DNA of 49,314 nucleotides from the NCBI GenBank assembly GCA_000435675.1, contig FR895150.1, positions 10,254 through 59,567 of the forward strand, read 5' to 3'. Source of the DNA: Eggerthella sp. CAG:298 (GTDB lineage: Bacteria; Actinomycetota; Coriobacteriia; Coriobacteriales; Eggerthellaceae). The notes under the pieces were generated by a model. It had not been told where the DNA came from, ran no database searches, and saw nothing but the letters and a program-made list of their open reading frames with translations. Position numbers and translations under genes: made by a program. Of the stretch, positions 7,990 through 17,074 are shown piece by piece (the stretch's first letter is position 1; each line of letters opens with the position of its first letter).

Positions 7990-10050
7990 ATGTGGAGCAC
8001 CTTCTTTCTTGCTACCCTTATCGGAGCTGTTATGCTCTATGTGCCGGGCATCTTGGCACTCAAAGCTTTACGGTTTTCTAATACGACGAGTGTTATTGCT
8101 GCTCCTATTCCAACGTGTCTCTTCTACGCTCTTGCTGCTGTTGTGTGTGGGCAAACGGGGGTTGTTCTTAATGGGACGATTCTTTTTTTATGGGCCGCAA
8201 TCGGCGGATTCGTGCTGTTAGCGATTAGTATTGTTCTTTGGAAAGCCCGCGAGAAACAATCGGCCAAATTCTTTTTTTGCAAGCAGCAAGAAAACCGAGA
8301 GGCTAGTGCGATATCGTCGTGGGTCGATACGAAGTTCAATCTCAAGGCTATCATCCTTTGCGTAATACTAGGTTTGCTACTGGGCCTCTATATCTACGTA
8401 AAGCCCCTTGATGGTCCTGAGAGTGTTTGGTTGAGCTATGATGACATAACTCATTTGGGTATCCTTCAGTCCATGGTGGAAACTGGAAATTATTCTGCTT
8501 TTTCTACCACGATTTATCCTGATTTTTCTGACGGATTAACGAGTTATTATCCTGCTCTTTGGCATCAGCTTTCAGCAATGATTGCATCAGCGCTGAATGT
8601 TTCTCCGCTGCTGGCAGCAAATGCTCTCAATTATCTTGTTACATCTTTGCTTTATCCACTCGGAATGCTCATGCTGCTCTTGCAGGTATTTCAAACCAAC
8701 AAGAAAGCCGTCATAGCTGGCGTCTTAATGTGTTTGATGCTTCTCGCTTTTCCCTGGGGTTTTTTGATAATCGGGCGCCTTTTGGCAAACCTCATAGGGT
8801 TTGCTTTTGTGCCTCTTATTCTTGCTTGTGCTTATGCCGTTTTTGACGGCACAACAGAAAAAAGAGATAGAGCTCGAGCATTTTTCCTTGTTTTACTAGG
8901 CTGTTTGCTCGCGGTGTTTGCCCAGCCCAATCTTGTATTTAGTGTCTTTACTTTATTCATTCCTTATGGAGCATATCGAGTTTGGAATGTTGTAAGCGAT
9001 CATGCGACTTCCCACGTAAGGCTTTTACAATTTTGTGGGATGGGAGCGTTTTTCGTAATCATAATCGTCGTCTGGGCGTTCTGCCTCAACGCTTCCTTTA
9101 TGCAAAGTGTAGTGAACTTTGATTGGCCTGCGCTCTCAACAATCCCTCAGGCGTTCGTTGATACATTATTCGTGTGTAGCTCCCTTACGCCAATCTCTCC
9201 GGTCCTTGCGCTGTTTTTGGTGATTGGTATCGTTGGAACGTTTAAAGAGCGTAACCATCTTTGGATAACCGTATTGTTCATTTTTGTTACGATCATGTAT
9301 GTTGCCTGTGTAGCTACCAATGGTTCACTCGATAGGATCCTTACCGGATTTTGGTATACCGACAGATTTCGCATTTCTGCTCTCCTTGCAATCGTTCAAA
9401 CCTTGCTTATTGCTTTTGGGCTGGCAAAAACCTATTCGTTCATTAGGAAGCGAAAAAACTACAAGAGGCCAATCTGGATCGCACTTACTGTTGTGCTTTT
9501 CGTCCTTCTCTTGTTCCCTTCTTTTACGCTTCGTGGTTTAACGATTGTGGACACTCCTTTTGGCCATTTGCGTCATGAGTTGCACAGTCTATATCGTTCA
9601 GACCAGGCGGATAATGAGGCAGTTTTTTCGCAAGAAGAGCAAGATTTTGTCGATCAAGCGAGAGATCTCGTTGGAAATGCTCGTGTGTATAATACGCCCA
9701 AAGATGGAAGCCTGTTCGCCTACCAGTACAATGGTTTGCGCACTTATCATAGGACTCAATCATCTGGCAAAACAGGGGAGGAAATACTTCTTAATCACAG
9801 CATAAATGATTATGCTTCAGACGAGTCAGTTCAGCAGGCTGTAGAGAACTTAGGCATTGAATACGTGTTGATGCTCGATCAAGGGCACGAACCCTATTGG
9901 AGACAATGGTCAAATTCCCCCTTGGATGACGATGCTGGTTTCGAAGGAATCAATGAAGATACACCAGGTTTTGAATTGGTCCTTTCGGAAGGAGATATGC
10001 GCCTTTTTCGCTTGATGCCCCTGGATGAGCTTGCGGCAAGTTCTGATTGA
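7990..10050 (+). CDS. Large multi-pass membrane protein, DUF6541 family
   Basis: A 686-residue protein with about twelve to fourteen hydrophobic segments through residue 515, then a soluble C-terminal domain of about 165 residues that should face outward. YDDITHLG near residue 150 follows the third or fourth helix, in the place where GT-C glycosyltransferases carry an acidic motif in the first large outer loop. It matches the actinobacterial DUF6541 family, thought to contain GT-C-like transferases; that function is inferred. Coupling to the DPM1-like/DUF2304 pair suggests it uses the polyprenyl-phosphate sugar made by them. A paralogue lies at 11699-13744, and both end with a shared block containing TPGFELVLSEGDMRL. 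Confidence 0.7.
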   Translation: MWSTFFLATLIGAVMLYVPGILALKALRFSNTTSVIAAPIPTCLFYALAAVVCGQTGVVLNGTILFLWAAIGGFVLLAISIVLWKAREKQSAKFFFCKQQENREASAISSWVDTKFNLKAIILCVILGLLLGLYIYVKPLDGPESVWLSYDDITHLGILQSMVETGNYSAFSTTIYPDFSDGLTSYYPALWHQLSAMIASALNVSPLLAANALNYLVTSLLYPLGMLMLLLQVFQTNKKAVIAGVLMCLMLLAFPWGFLIIGRLLANLIGFAFVPLILACAYAVFDGTTEKRDRARAFFLVLLGCLLAVFAQPNLVFSVFTLFIPYGAYRVWNVVSDHATSHVRLLQFCGMGAFFVIIIVVWAFCLNASFMQSVVNFDWPALSTIPQAFVDTLFVCSSLTPISPVLALFLVIGIVGTFKERNHLWITVLFIFVTIMYVACVATNGSLDRILTGFWYTDRFRISALLAIVQTLLIAFGLAKTYSFIRKRKNYKRPIWIALTVVLFVLLLFPSFTLRGLTIVDTPFGHLRHELHSLYRSDQADNEAVFSQEEQDFVDQARDLVGNARVYNTPKDGSLFAYQYNGLRTYHRTQSSGKTGEEILLNHSINDYASDESVQQAVENLGIEYVLMLDQGHEPYWRQWSNSPLDDDAGFEGINEDTPGFELVLSEGDMRLFRLMPLDELAASSD

Positions 10051-10094
10051 TTACACTAAACTGTTGTGCTTGCGATCGAGTTTTTCTTATGCCG

Positions 10095-10100
10095 TATAAT
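10095..10100 (+). promoter_or_regulatory. Possible -10 box before the flippase gene
   Basis: TATAAT lies 84 bases before the flippase ATG in the 133-bp gap after the DUF6541 gene. A TTGCGA 19 bases upstream is the best -35 and the spacing is long, so confidence is low. Confidence 0.3.
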
Positions 10101-10183
10101 TACAATTAAAAGACACTGGTTGATGTTTCTTTGCTTAATAAAAATGAAGAAACATTTTGTCCGTCAGGAATTAATACAGAGAT

Positions 10184-11617
10184 ATGAGACAGCAGCGAAA
10201 AGTGGGCATGCGAACAGCGGCCGTTATCCAGTTTGCCTCGAAATATACGAGTCTATTCGCGCAGCTTTTCATTACCGCTATCTTGGCGCGTATGCTTCCT
10301 CCGGCAGACTTCGGAACGCTTGCCATCATCTTGGTGTTTTTGAACTTCTTCATCCCTTTTGCTGACATGGGAATAGGTGCGGCCATCATTCAGTATCAAG
10401 ATCTTGATGATCGTGATTATGGCGCACTGTTCACGTTCTCTATCTTCTTCGCTCTGTTGCTTACGGTATTCTTCTGCGTTGCTGCCGTGCCTATTTCTCT
10501 GTTCTACAACAACGCCGATCTAGTGCCACTTTGTTTGCTTGGCTCTTTGTCGCTGCTGTTCGCTACCTTGAACATGGTTCCAAATGGCCTTTTACTCAAA
10601 GACCAACGGTTCATTAGCATTGGCATCAGGCTTTTCGTGGTTACCGTGGTGGGAGGCGTGATAGCCATTGTTATGGCGTTTGCTGGATGGGGTGTTTATG
10701 CATTAGTGTGGCATAACATCATTGCTGGTCTCATCACCTTCTTATGGAACTATCTTTCACGTCCTATTCGCCATCTCACCATTCATTTCATGGCATCACT
10801 GAAAAAAGTCTTTTCGTATTCAGTCTTTCAGTTTGGTTCGAGCATGGTGAATTATTTTTCAACCAACCTTCCCAATTTGGTTATCGGCAAAGCGTTCAAT
10901 GAGGTTGCGTTAGGTTTTTACGATAAAGCATATAGACTGACAACCTATCCTCTTAATGGCGTGTCAAACGTAATAATCTCGGTCATTCAACCCTATATGG
11001 CAAAGCATCAAGACGACCTTAAGGCGCTCTTTTCCTACTGGTTCAAGATTGCCAAAGCCCTTTCTTTGATAGGTATCCCCATCACGGTAATTTTCTTCTG
11101 TGCGCCTGAAGAAATAGTGGGCATCATGTACGGCGATCAGTGGGGAAGCGCAGTGCCGCTGCTCCAGCTCCTCTCGATCTGTATCTACTTTCAGATGGTA
11201 AACAGTGTTTCCGGTGCTTTTTTCTTAAGTGCAGGAAAGGCTGATTTGCTCTTTCGATCAGTATGTATGTCAACAATCCTGACGGTCTGCGGCCTTGTGA
11301 TCGGCATTGCGTTTGGTAGCCTTGAAGCGGTTGCGCTTTGCTTGTCGGTCGCCTTCTGCCTTCATGTGATTCCCAGTGCTTATTACTTACTAAAGCGCAC
11401 CTTGCATGAAGGCTATAGATGCGTTGTAAAGTTCTTGCCTGAAATTGGCATCGGTTTAATAGCAGGAGCAGCATGCTTGCTCCTTACTCCTTTTATGCCC
11501 GACAACATCATCTTGAGCTTACTTTGTAAAATGCTTGTGGTTCTTGGGGTCATCGCATTGGGATATCTTGCGACAAGGCAATATGGTTATATAAAGGCAA
11601 TCTTGCGCAAAGGCTAA
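10184..11617 (+). CDS. Wzx-type oligosaccharide flippase (MOP superfamily)
   Basis: A 477-residue protein with about fourteen membrane helices. The N-terminal helix (AAVIQFASKYTSLFAQLFITAILARMLPPADFGT) has the WzxC/TuaB pattern of the polysaccharide_synt branch of the MOP exporter superfamily. Such proteins flip undecaprenyl-diphosphate-linked repeat units from the cytoplasmic to the outer face. It sits between the two DUF6541 paralogues and before the GlfT2-like gene, as expected for an exporter of the glycan built by this locus. No Wzy polymerase was recognised, so polymerisation may involve the DUF6541 proteins or genes outside the window. An internal ATG at 10208 is an alternative start. 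Confidence 0.85.
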   Translation: MRQQRKVGMRTAAVIQFASKYTSLFAQLFITAILARMLPPADFGTLAIILVFLNFFIPFADMGIGAAIIQYQDLDDRDYGALFTFSIFFALLLTVFFCVAAVPISLFYNNADLVPLCLLGSLSLLFATLNMVPNGLLLKDQRFISIGIRLFVVTVVGGVIAIVMAFAGWGVYALVWHNIIAGLITFLWNYLSRPIRHLTIHFMASLKKVFSYSVFQFGSSMVNYFSTNLPNLVIGKAFNEVALGFYDKAYRLTTYPLNGVSNVIISVIQPYMAKHQDDLKALFSYWFKIAKALSLIGIPITVIFFCAPEEIVGIMYGDQWGSAVPLLQLLSICIYFQMVNSVSGAFFLSAGKADLLFRSVCMSTILTVCGLVIGIAFGSLEAVALCLSVAFCLHVIPSAYYLLKRTLHEGYRCVVKFLPEIGIGLIAGAACLLLTPFMPDNIILSLLCKMLVVLGVIALGYLATRQYGYIKAILRKG

Positions 11618-11698
11618 GCGATGGGCGTATCATGCAAAAGCATTTGGGTATTTAAGTGAAGTCAGTTTAGTTAGCTGTAGGTTAAGAAGGATTCAGAA

Positions 11699-13744
11699 TT
11701 GGAAACGTGGGGCATGTTCTTTCTGGCGAGCTTGGTAGGAGTCGTTTTTCTCTACCTCGTTGGTTTTTTGATTCTTAAAGGCTTCGAATTTTCCAACCTT
11801 TTTGCGCTCGCGGCGGCGCCTATCGTCTCGACACTTTGCTTCGAGATTCTCGCGATTGTTTTTGATAAGTTGAATCATGCTGCTTCTTGGGCGGTTTTTT
11901 TTGTACCATCGCTTCTACTGGGCGCAGTAGTATGTGGTATTGGTGTGCTGTATGGACGAAGACAAGGTCAGACACAAAAAAATGCTGTAGCTGCAAGCGA
12001 GCTCAAGAACAGTTTTCGTTTTGATCTGAAAATGGTAGTTCTTTATGTTGGGCTTGCGCTTTTCGTGGGGCTTTTTGTCTTTGTTAAAGCCCTTGACGGC
12101 CCAGCATGCTTTAACGAAACTTACGACAACCTCACACATCTCGGGTTGGTGCAAAGCTTTCTCGAATCGGGTCATTATTCAGCGCTTGCAGCATCGGTAT
12201 ATCAGGATCTTGGGGAAGTTGGATCTTATTATCCAGCTGCGTGGCATTTGATTACTGCCATGGTTGCAGGAGCAACAGGTACATCAAATCTAGAAGCAAC
12301 GAATGCAATGAACTATGTTTGCTGTTGCGTGGTTTATCCGCTCAGTTGCTTATGTCTTATGCGACAGATCTTTTCACGGCGTAATCGAGTAGTCGTAGCG
12401 GGCGCTTTTGCTGCTATTGGGTTCGTTTCGTTTCCATGGTTCTTTACGGTATATGGTGTGTTGGAGTCGAATTTGTTCGGCTTTATCATGGTACCGGTCA
12501 TGCTCGCTGCTATCATGCAGCTTTTTGGCTCGGAGGTATCGCGTGCTGATAGGGCGCGTTACCTTTCGATTAGTTTTGTAAGTGCACTCTTTTGCGTCTT
12601 TGCTCAGCCGAATGCCTTTTTTGCGGTCATGTTGTTTGCTGTACCGTATCTTGTTTGGCGTATTTGGGACAGCACTGGACAAAAGAGCAAGAGGCCTCGT
12701 TCAACCAAGGTGCGAGCAGGGTTCGTAGCCTTATTTCTGCTTGTAGTGTTTGTCGTTTGGGCTATTTGCTACAAGGCGCCATTCCTTTACGCGGTAACTC
12801 ATTTCATCTGGCCTCCAGCCACCAACCCATCCCAAGCGTTTATCAATACGCTCTTGTTTTCGAACTCCTGGGCACCAGTTTCGCTTGTAGTAGCTGTTTT
12901 AGTGGGGGTCGGTCTGTATGCTATGTGGCGCGAGCGCAAGTACGGATGGCTTGCAACTGCTTTAGTCATAACAGCTGCAATCTATTGGGTTAGCATCTGT
13001 CTTGAGGGCACTATCGATCAATTTCTTTCAGGCTTTTGGTATTCAGATTGGCGAAGGACGGCTGCGCTTCAGGCAATGATCGCTGTTCCTGTTGCTGCAT
13101 TGGGGATTGCCCATCTTTATGGCCTGATTGCTCGACACGCTAAACTAAATCTTTTTTCGAACATCGGTCTGGCCCTTCTTCTGATCGTGTTCTTGTTCAT
13201 GCCGAATTTCTTGCTTCGTGGCATTATGCAGGTGCAGACACCGTTCGGGTATTTCGATGAGATGATGTATCAGTATTATTCAATGGATCAAGGTGATGAC
13301 GAAGTGATCTTCTCTGAGTCTGAGCGAAAGTTCGTTACCCAGGTGAAAGAGATCGTGGGAGACAAAGTTGTTTATAACCTTCCCTACGATGGTAGCTTCT
13401 TTGCGTATCAGTCCGATGGGCTGCATACGATCTATCGTCTTCCTTATACAGGGCCTGGTCAAAACGCAGACCAGCAAATTCTACAATCGAGCTTGTATGA
13501 GTACTCTTCCAATAAAGACGTGCAGCAAGCAGTAGATAATTTGGGAGCAGAATATGTTCTCACGCTTGATTATGGGCACATTCCGCATCATAAGAATTCA
13601 CCTGATCCTTATGCTAAATCGTGGCCCGATTATCTTCCTGAAAACTGGACAGGCATCACCAGAATTACTGAGGATACGCCTGGTTTCGAGCTTGTTCTCT
13701 CAGAAGGGGATATGAGATTGTATAAGATAGTAGAACCAAGCTAG
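11699..13744 (+). CDS. Large multi-pass membrane protein, DUF6541 family (second copy)
   Basis: A 681-residue protein starting with TTG, supported by AAGAAGGA 7 bases upstream. The layout equals the first copy: many membrane helices to about residue 505, an acidic YDNLTHLG in the first large outer loop near 142, and a soluble C-terminal domain carrying AYQSDGL, QQAVDNLG and TPGFELVLSEGDMRL. Similarity runs along the whole length, so the two copies arose by duplication, with the flippase gene now between them. It is probably a GT-C-like transferase using a polyprenyl-phosphate sugar outside the cell. The acceptor is unknown. Confidence 0.7.
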   Translation: METWGMFFLASLVGVVFLYLVGFLILKGFEFSNLFALAAAPIVSTLCFEILAIVFDKLNHAASWAVFFVPSLLLGAVVCGIGVLYGRRQGQTQKNAVAASELKNSFRFDLKMVVLYVGLALFVGLFVFVKALDGPACFNETYDNLTHLGLVQSFLESGHYSALAASVYQDLGEVGSYYPAAWHLITAMVAGATGTSNLEATNAMNYVCCCVVYPLSCLCLMRQIFSRRNRVVVAGAFAAIGFVSFPWFFTVYGVLESNLFGFIMVPVMLAAIMQLFGSEVSRADRARYLSISFVSALFCVFAQPNAFFAVMLFAVPYLVWRIWDSTGQKSKRPRSTKVRAGFVALFLLVVFVVWAICYKAPFLYAVTHFIWPPATNPSQAFINTLLFSNSWAPVSLVVAVLVGVGLYAMWRERKYGWLATALVITAAIYWVSICLEGTIDQFLSGFWYSDWRRTAALQAMIAVPVAALGIAHLYGLIARHAKLNLFSNIGLALLLIVFLFMPNFLLRGIMQVQTPFGYFDEMMYQYYSMDQGDDEVIFSESERKFVTQVKEIVGDKVVYNLPYDGSFFAYQSDGLHTIYRLPYTGPGQNADQQILQSSLYEYSSNKDVQQAVDNLGAEYVLTLDYGHIPHHKNSPDPYAKSWPDYLPENWTGITRITEDTPGFELVLSEGDMRLYKIVEPS

Positions 13745-13770
13745 GTCGTTTAACTCTGAAAAGGACGCTC

Positions 13771-15657
13771 ATGAACTATATCGATCATACGCTTTCGAAT
13801 ATCGTTCTGCCTAAAGGTGCCGAACCATTAGGAGGATGGGATCTGTATATCAAGACGCCTGAAGGAAGTGTTTGCGCTCCTGAAATCAACGGGTGTTTGC
13901 TTCAGGGTTCGGTGGACTTCTTTACCTATTTCAACGCCTGTTCGCTTGCGAAGTGGAAGAAATACGCAGGCATTAAGCGCGTGTACCTCCATTTGGAATT
14001 TGCGAATGAAGCGATCAATAAGGAGTATGCATGCACGATCCAGTTCTTTGGTCGGTCTTATCTGGACTCGGCGGCATCGTCGCTTGCAAGTGGAGTGCGC
14101 TTGACTTCGACGATGGGCAAGACCAAAGAAAACGGCTCGTTGGTTTTTGATCTGCTTATTCCCGAGACTGATTACGAAGTAATCGGATTTGCGCTTGATG
14201 TTCGTGGAGGCGTGGTACTTGAAAAAGCGCACTATTACGCGCGCGTTGCCGAAGAGCAAATCAATCCCGTGAAGATAGCGCTCTGTACTACGACGTTTCT
14301 TAAGGAAGACTACATCATCCCCAATATCGAACTAGTAAAGAACGAAGTATTAGCGGCTGATGATGTGATAGCAAAAAACTTTCATATGTTTGTTATCGAT
14401 AATGGACGCACGCTTGATGCTGAGGCGCTGTCTGATGAAGGCGTGACCGTACTTCCTAATCCTAATGTTGGTGGTTCAGGCGGTTTTGCACGCGGCATGA
14501 TGGAGGCTATGAAACATGATGAAAATTTCACGCATGTCTTGTTGATGGACGACGATGTAAGTATCTCAACTGAAAGTCTTAGACGTACGTTCAACTTGCT
14601 TTCTCTGGCAACGGGTAAGTATAAGAATGCTTTCATCAATGGTGCTATGCTCGTTGCAGAAGAACCTAATCGACAATTTGAAGACGTGTCATACGTAGTC
14701 AATTCGGGAGCGTATGCTTCTGTTAAGTCAAACAAGTATTACATGGATCAGCAGCAGTATATTGTGCGTAATGAGCATATCGATGTTGAGATTCCAAAAG
14801 CTTATGGTGCCTGGTGGTTTAGCTGTATCCCGGTAAGCGCGATCGAGCAAGTCGGGTTACCACTGCCTCTTTTTGTCCGTTGTGATGATGTCGAATACGG
14901 TATGCGCGCGAAACCCATTTATATGACCATGAATGGTATTTGTGTCTGGCATGATGGATTCATGGGCCGTTCGCGAGCTTCAGTAGACTCATATCAATAT
15001 GTACGAAATTTTTTGATTATGATCGCGATGACAGATTGCTCTTCTCAAGACTTATTCATGCTGCGTATGGAGCGTGCCCTCCGTCTTCAATTGCGCGTGA
15101 TGTCTTATGATGCGGCTGATTTGATTCTTGATGGGATCGCGGATTATCTAAAGGGTCCAGACTATTTTGCATCGTTGAATGGTGAAGAGGTTATCAAGCG
15201 CAATGCAAAAAAGAACGAAAAACTCGTGCCGCTTGATGAGCTCGCGGAACCTTATCGCAATGTTTCTTACAACAAACGACTGCTTGGCGATCAGTCTTAC
15301 ATCAAACCCTTCTTAAAACTCATGCGTACGCTTCCGTATGATCGGCACTTACTTCCAGATGTTTTATTGCGCGACACACCAGAAGCGGTTTTTTATAGCG
15401 GACTTTCGATCTTGTCTCCTCGCACCATCGGAACTAAGACGTTAGTGGCCATTGACCTTGAGGGTAACCAGGGTGCAGTTCGTCATATGGATCGTGAGCG
15501 TTATCAGCAAATCATGGATCGCTGGAAGGCGCTCAAAAGCGAATTGAAAGAACGAGGAGATGAAGTGCGTGCGGCATATAAAGAAGCGCAACTTTATCTC
15601 ACCTCGACCGAGTTTTGGGAGAAGTATCTTGGACTCGATGAAGCGGACGAGTTGTAA
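13771..15657 (+). CDS. GlfT2-like galactofuranosyltransferase
   Basis: A 628-residue enzyme with the GlfT2 layout: an N-terminal beta-sandwich domain (about 1-160), a GT-A domain (about 165-410) and a helical C-terminal domain. Residues known to act in mycobacterial GlfT2 occur with almost the same numbering: the acidic triplet D260-D262 in MDDDV, the tryptophan pair W348-W349, the aspartate pair D372-D373 in CDDVEYG and H394 in VWHDGF. GlfT2 adds galactofuranose from UDP-Galf to a lipid-linked acceptor at the cytoplasmic face. This predicts Galf in the surface polymer and a UDP-galactopyranose mutase elsewhere in the genome; none is in the window. AAGGA precedes the ATG by 6 bases. Confidence 0.85.
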   Translation: MNYIDHTLSNIVLPKGAEPLGGWDLYIKTPEGSVCAPEINGCLLQGSVDFFTYFNACSLAKWKKYAGIKRVYLHLEFANEAINKEYACTIQFFGRSYLDSAASSLASGVRLTSTMGKTKENGSLVFDLLIPETDYEVIGFALDVRGGVVLEKAHYYARVAEEQINPVKIALCTTTFLKEDYIIPNIELVKNEVLAADDVIAKNFHMFVIDNGRTLDAEALSDEGVTVLPNPNVGGSGGFARGMMEAMKHDENFTHVLLMDDDVSISTESLRRTFNLLSLATGKYKNAFINGAMLVAEEPNRQFEDVSYVVNSGAYASVKSNKYYMDQQQYIVRNEHIDVEIPKAYGAWWFSCIPVSAIEQVGLPLPLFVRCDDVEYGMRAKPIYMTMNGICVWHDGFMGRSRASVDSYQYVRNFLIMIAMTDCSSQDLFMLRMERALRLQLRVMSYDAADLILDGIADYLKGPDYFASLNGEEVIKRNAKKNEKLVPLDELAEPYRNVSYNKRLLGDQSYIKPFLKLMRTLPYDRHLLPDVLLRDTPEAVFYSGLSILSPRTIGTKTLVAIDLEGNQGAVRHMDRERYQQIMDRWKALKSELKERGDEVRAAYKEAQLYLTSTEFWEKYLGLDEADEL

Positions 15658-15778
15658 AGGGAACGTTTGTTGTCGAGCGCATGAAGCAGAATGGGTCTTA
15701 TATAGCCGTGGTATCATGGGGGTTACGAAAAAAGCGTAATAGTACGCGTTTGTTGAACGAACAAGGAGTGCTCACCTT

Positions 15779-16462
15779 ATGAGTGCTAGATCTAAAAAAC
15801 AGAATGCCCAGCGTAACTTTGGAAATGCTTCCTCGGAGGGAGCAGAAAAGTGGACGCCGAAAGCAAAGGATGTTGCAGGAGATTCGCAGCCGACCCCTGC
15901 CTATGGTTTTCCCGCGGTTTCCGCAGACGATGTTAAGGCTAATCAAGCTGCCCAGCAGAAGGCAAATGCGACGAATACAGCAAATGCTACCCAATGGAAC
16001 AATGGGTCCAATTATGATTTTCTGTGGGAAGCTGCTGACACCAAACGCAGTGCAAAAGGGCAGGCAGGAACTACCACGGTAGTCGAGTCCGACACCGATT
16101 ATCTTCTCTTGCCCCATCCTGATGTTTTCAACGCTTACCCGCCCGAGGTTCAACGCAAGATCATGGAGTGGGCTGACCGCGATGTGCGCGCTCGTCGTGA
16201 CGATGAATCGCTGCGCCAGGATGCGCTCATACGCGCACAGGCTGCGCGTGAGCGCACGATCATGGCGGTTCCCGTTGCGATCATTATCTTATGTATTGTG
16301 TGCGCGACTATCACGGGCATGTTCACGAAAAGCGCGGTGTTCGCGGTAACGTTCCTTGTAGTGGCGATCGTCGTTATCATGGCGCTCTATTTCACCAGAA
16401 AGAACGACCTCTACGTCCAGAGCGATCCTTACGAGGACGAAGAGGAAAACGAGGAGGAATAA
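15779..16462 (+). CDS. DUF2335-like membrane protein
   Basis: A 227-residue protein. Residues 1-105 are polar and low in complexity (many Ala, Gln, Asn, Lys), probably disordered. Then LPHPDVFNAYPPEVQRKIMEW and a charged helix (about 110-160) lead into two membrane helices (about 162-182 and 187-208) and a very acidic tail ending EDEEENEEE. The order of a Pro-rich peptide, charged helix and membrane hairpin resembles DUF2335 proteins, whose function is not established. AAGGAG precedes the start by 9 bases. The desulfoferrodoxin-like gene begins 3 bp after its stop, so the two are probably co-transcribed. Confidence 0.55.
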   Translation: MSARSKKQNAQRNFGNASSEGAEKWTPKAKDVAGDSQPTPAYGFPAVSADDVKANQAAQQKANATNTANATQWNNGSNYDFLWEAADTKRSAKGQAGTTTVVESDTDYLLLPHPDVFNAYPPEVQRKIMEWADRDVRARRDDESLRQDALIRAQAARERTIMAVPVAIIILCIVCATITGMFTKSAVFAVTFLVVAIVVIMALYFTRKNDLYVQSDPYEDEEENEEE

Positions 16463-16465
16463 TCC

Positions 16466-17071
16466 ATGGCCGAATTCAGTCCCACGCGCACCCATGCAAC
16501 TTGGAAGCCGCGTGTCACGCCGGTTCCCGTTCCGTATTCCCGCTGTCAAGAGTGTGGTGCGGTGCTTCAAGGTGTCGATGGCGATGTTGAGATCACGATG
16601 AGCGACAATCATCGCTCGCAGGTGGCTGAACTTCCTTACGCTCACACCGATTTTCATCCCGAATGCTGCGGCAAGCCGATGGAGCGCTTGGAGGGAATCT
16701 CGCATCTTGAGGTGAAGGACAAGCTCGATCTGGATTATCAGATCGTCGGCAGCTATGATCACAACGCTTTGCGCGTTACTTGGAAGGTGAAGGAGCCAGG
16801 CTACGAACCGCGCTGGTTCGCGGTGAAAACCTTCACCGGCATCATGACGAAATATGTTACGCCGAAGAAGTGGCCGCCTATCGTGTTCGCGTTTGCCGAT
16901 GAGGATGCCTATGCGTATTGCGACGAAGATCCGTGCTTGGAATGCACGTTCCGTTGCAAGCGTGGCATGGAAGTATATTGCTATACGCCCAAGATCGGGC
17001 TTATCGTTATGCCGCTCGATCGCATGGTGGCAACGGGCAGCGCAGGTTTTAAGGAGATCGAGCTCGATTAG
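16466..17071 (+). CDS. Desulfoferrodoxin-like protein with degenerate iron site
   Basis: A 201-residue protein. CQECG followed by HPECCGKPMERL forms four cysteines spaced like the rubredoxin-type desulfoferrodoxin (DX) domain, with an insert of about 20 residues. The rest resembles the superoxide reductase fold (SHLEV, VGSYDHNALRVTW, AFADEDAYAYC, FRCKRG). However, the second and third histidines of the usual HPM-x3-H site and the histidine after the last cysteine are not visible. It may therefore bind iron only at the DX site, or bind another metal through its extra cysteines (CDEDPCLECTFRC). Superoxide reductase activity should not be assumed. It is transcribed with the DUF2335-like gene and ends 3 bp from a convergent GT2 gene. 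Confidence 0.5.
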   Translation: MAEFSPTRTHATWKPRVTPVPVPYSRCQECGAVLQGVDGDVEITMSDNHRSQVAELPYAHTDFHPECCGKPMERLEGISHLEVKDKLDLDYQIVGSYDHNALRVTWKVKEPGYEPRWFAVKTFTGIMTKYVTPKKWPPIVFAFADEDAYAYCDEDPCLECTFRCKRGMEVYCYTPKIGLIVMPLDRMVATGSAGFKEIELD

Positions 17072-17074
17072 TTC

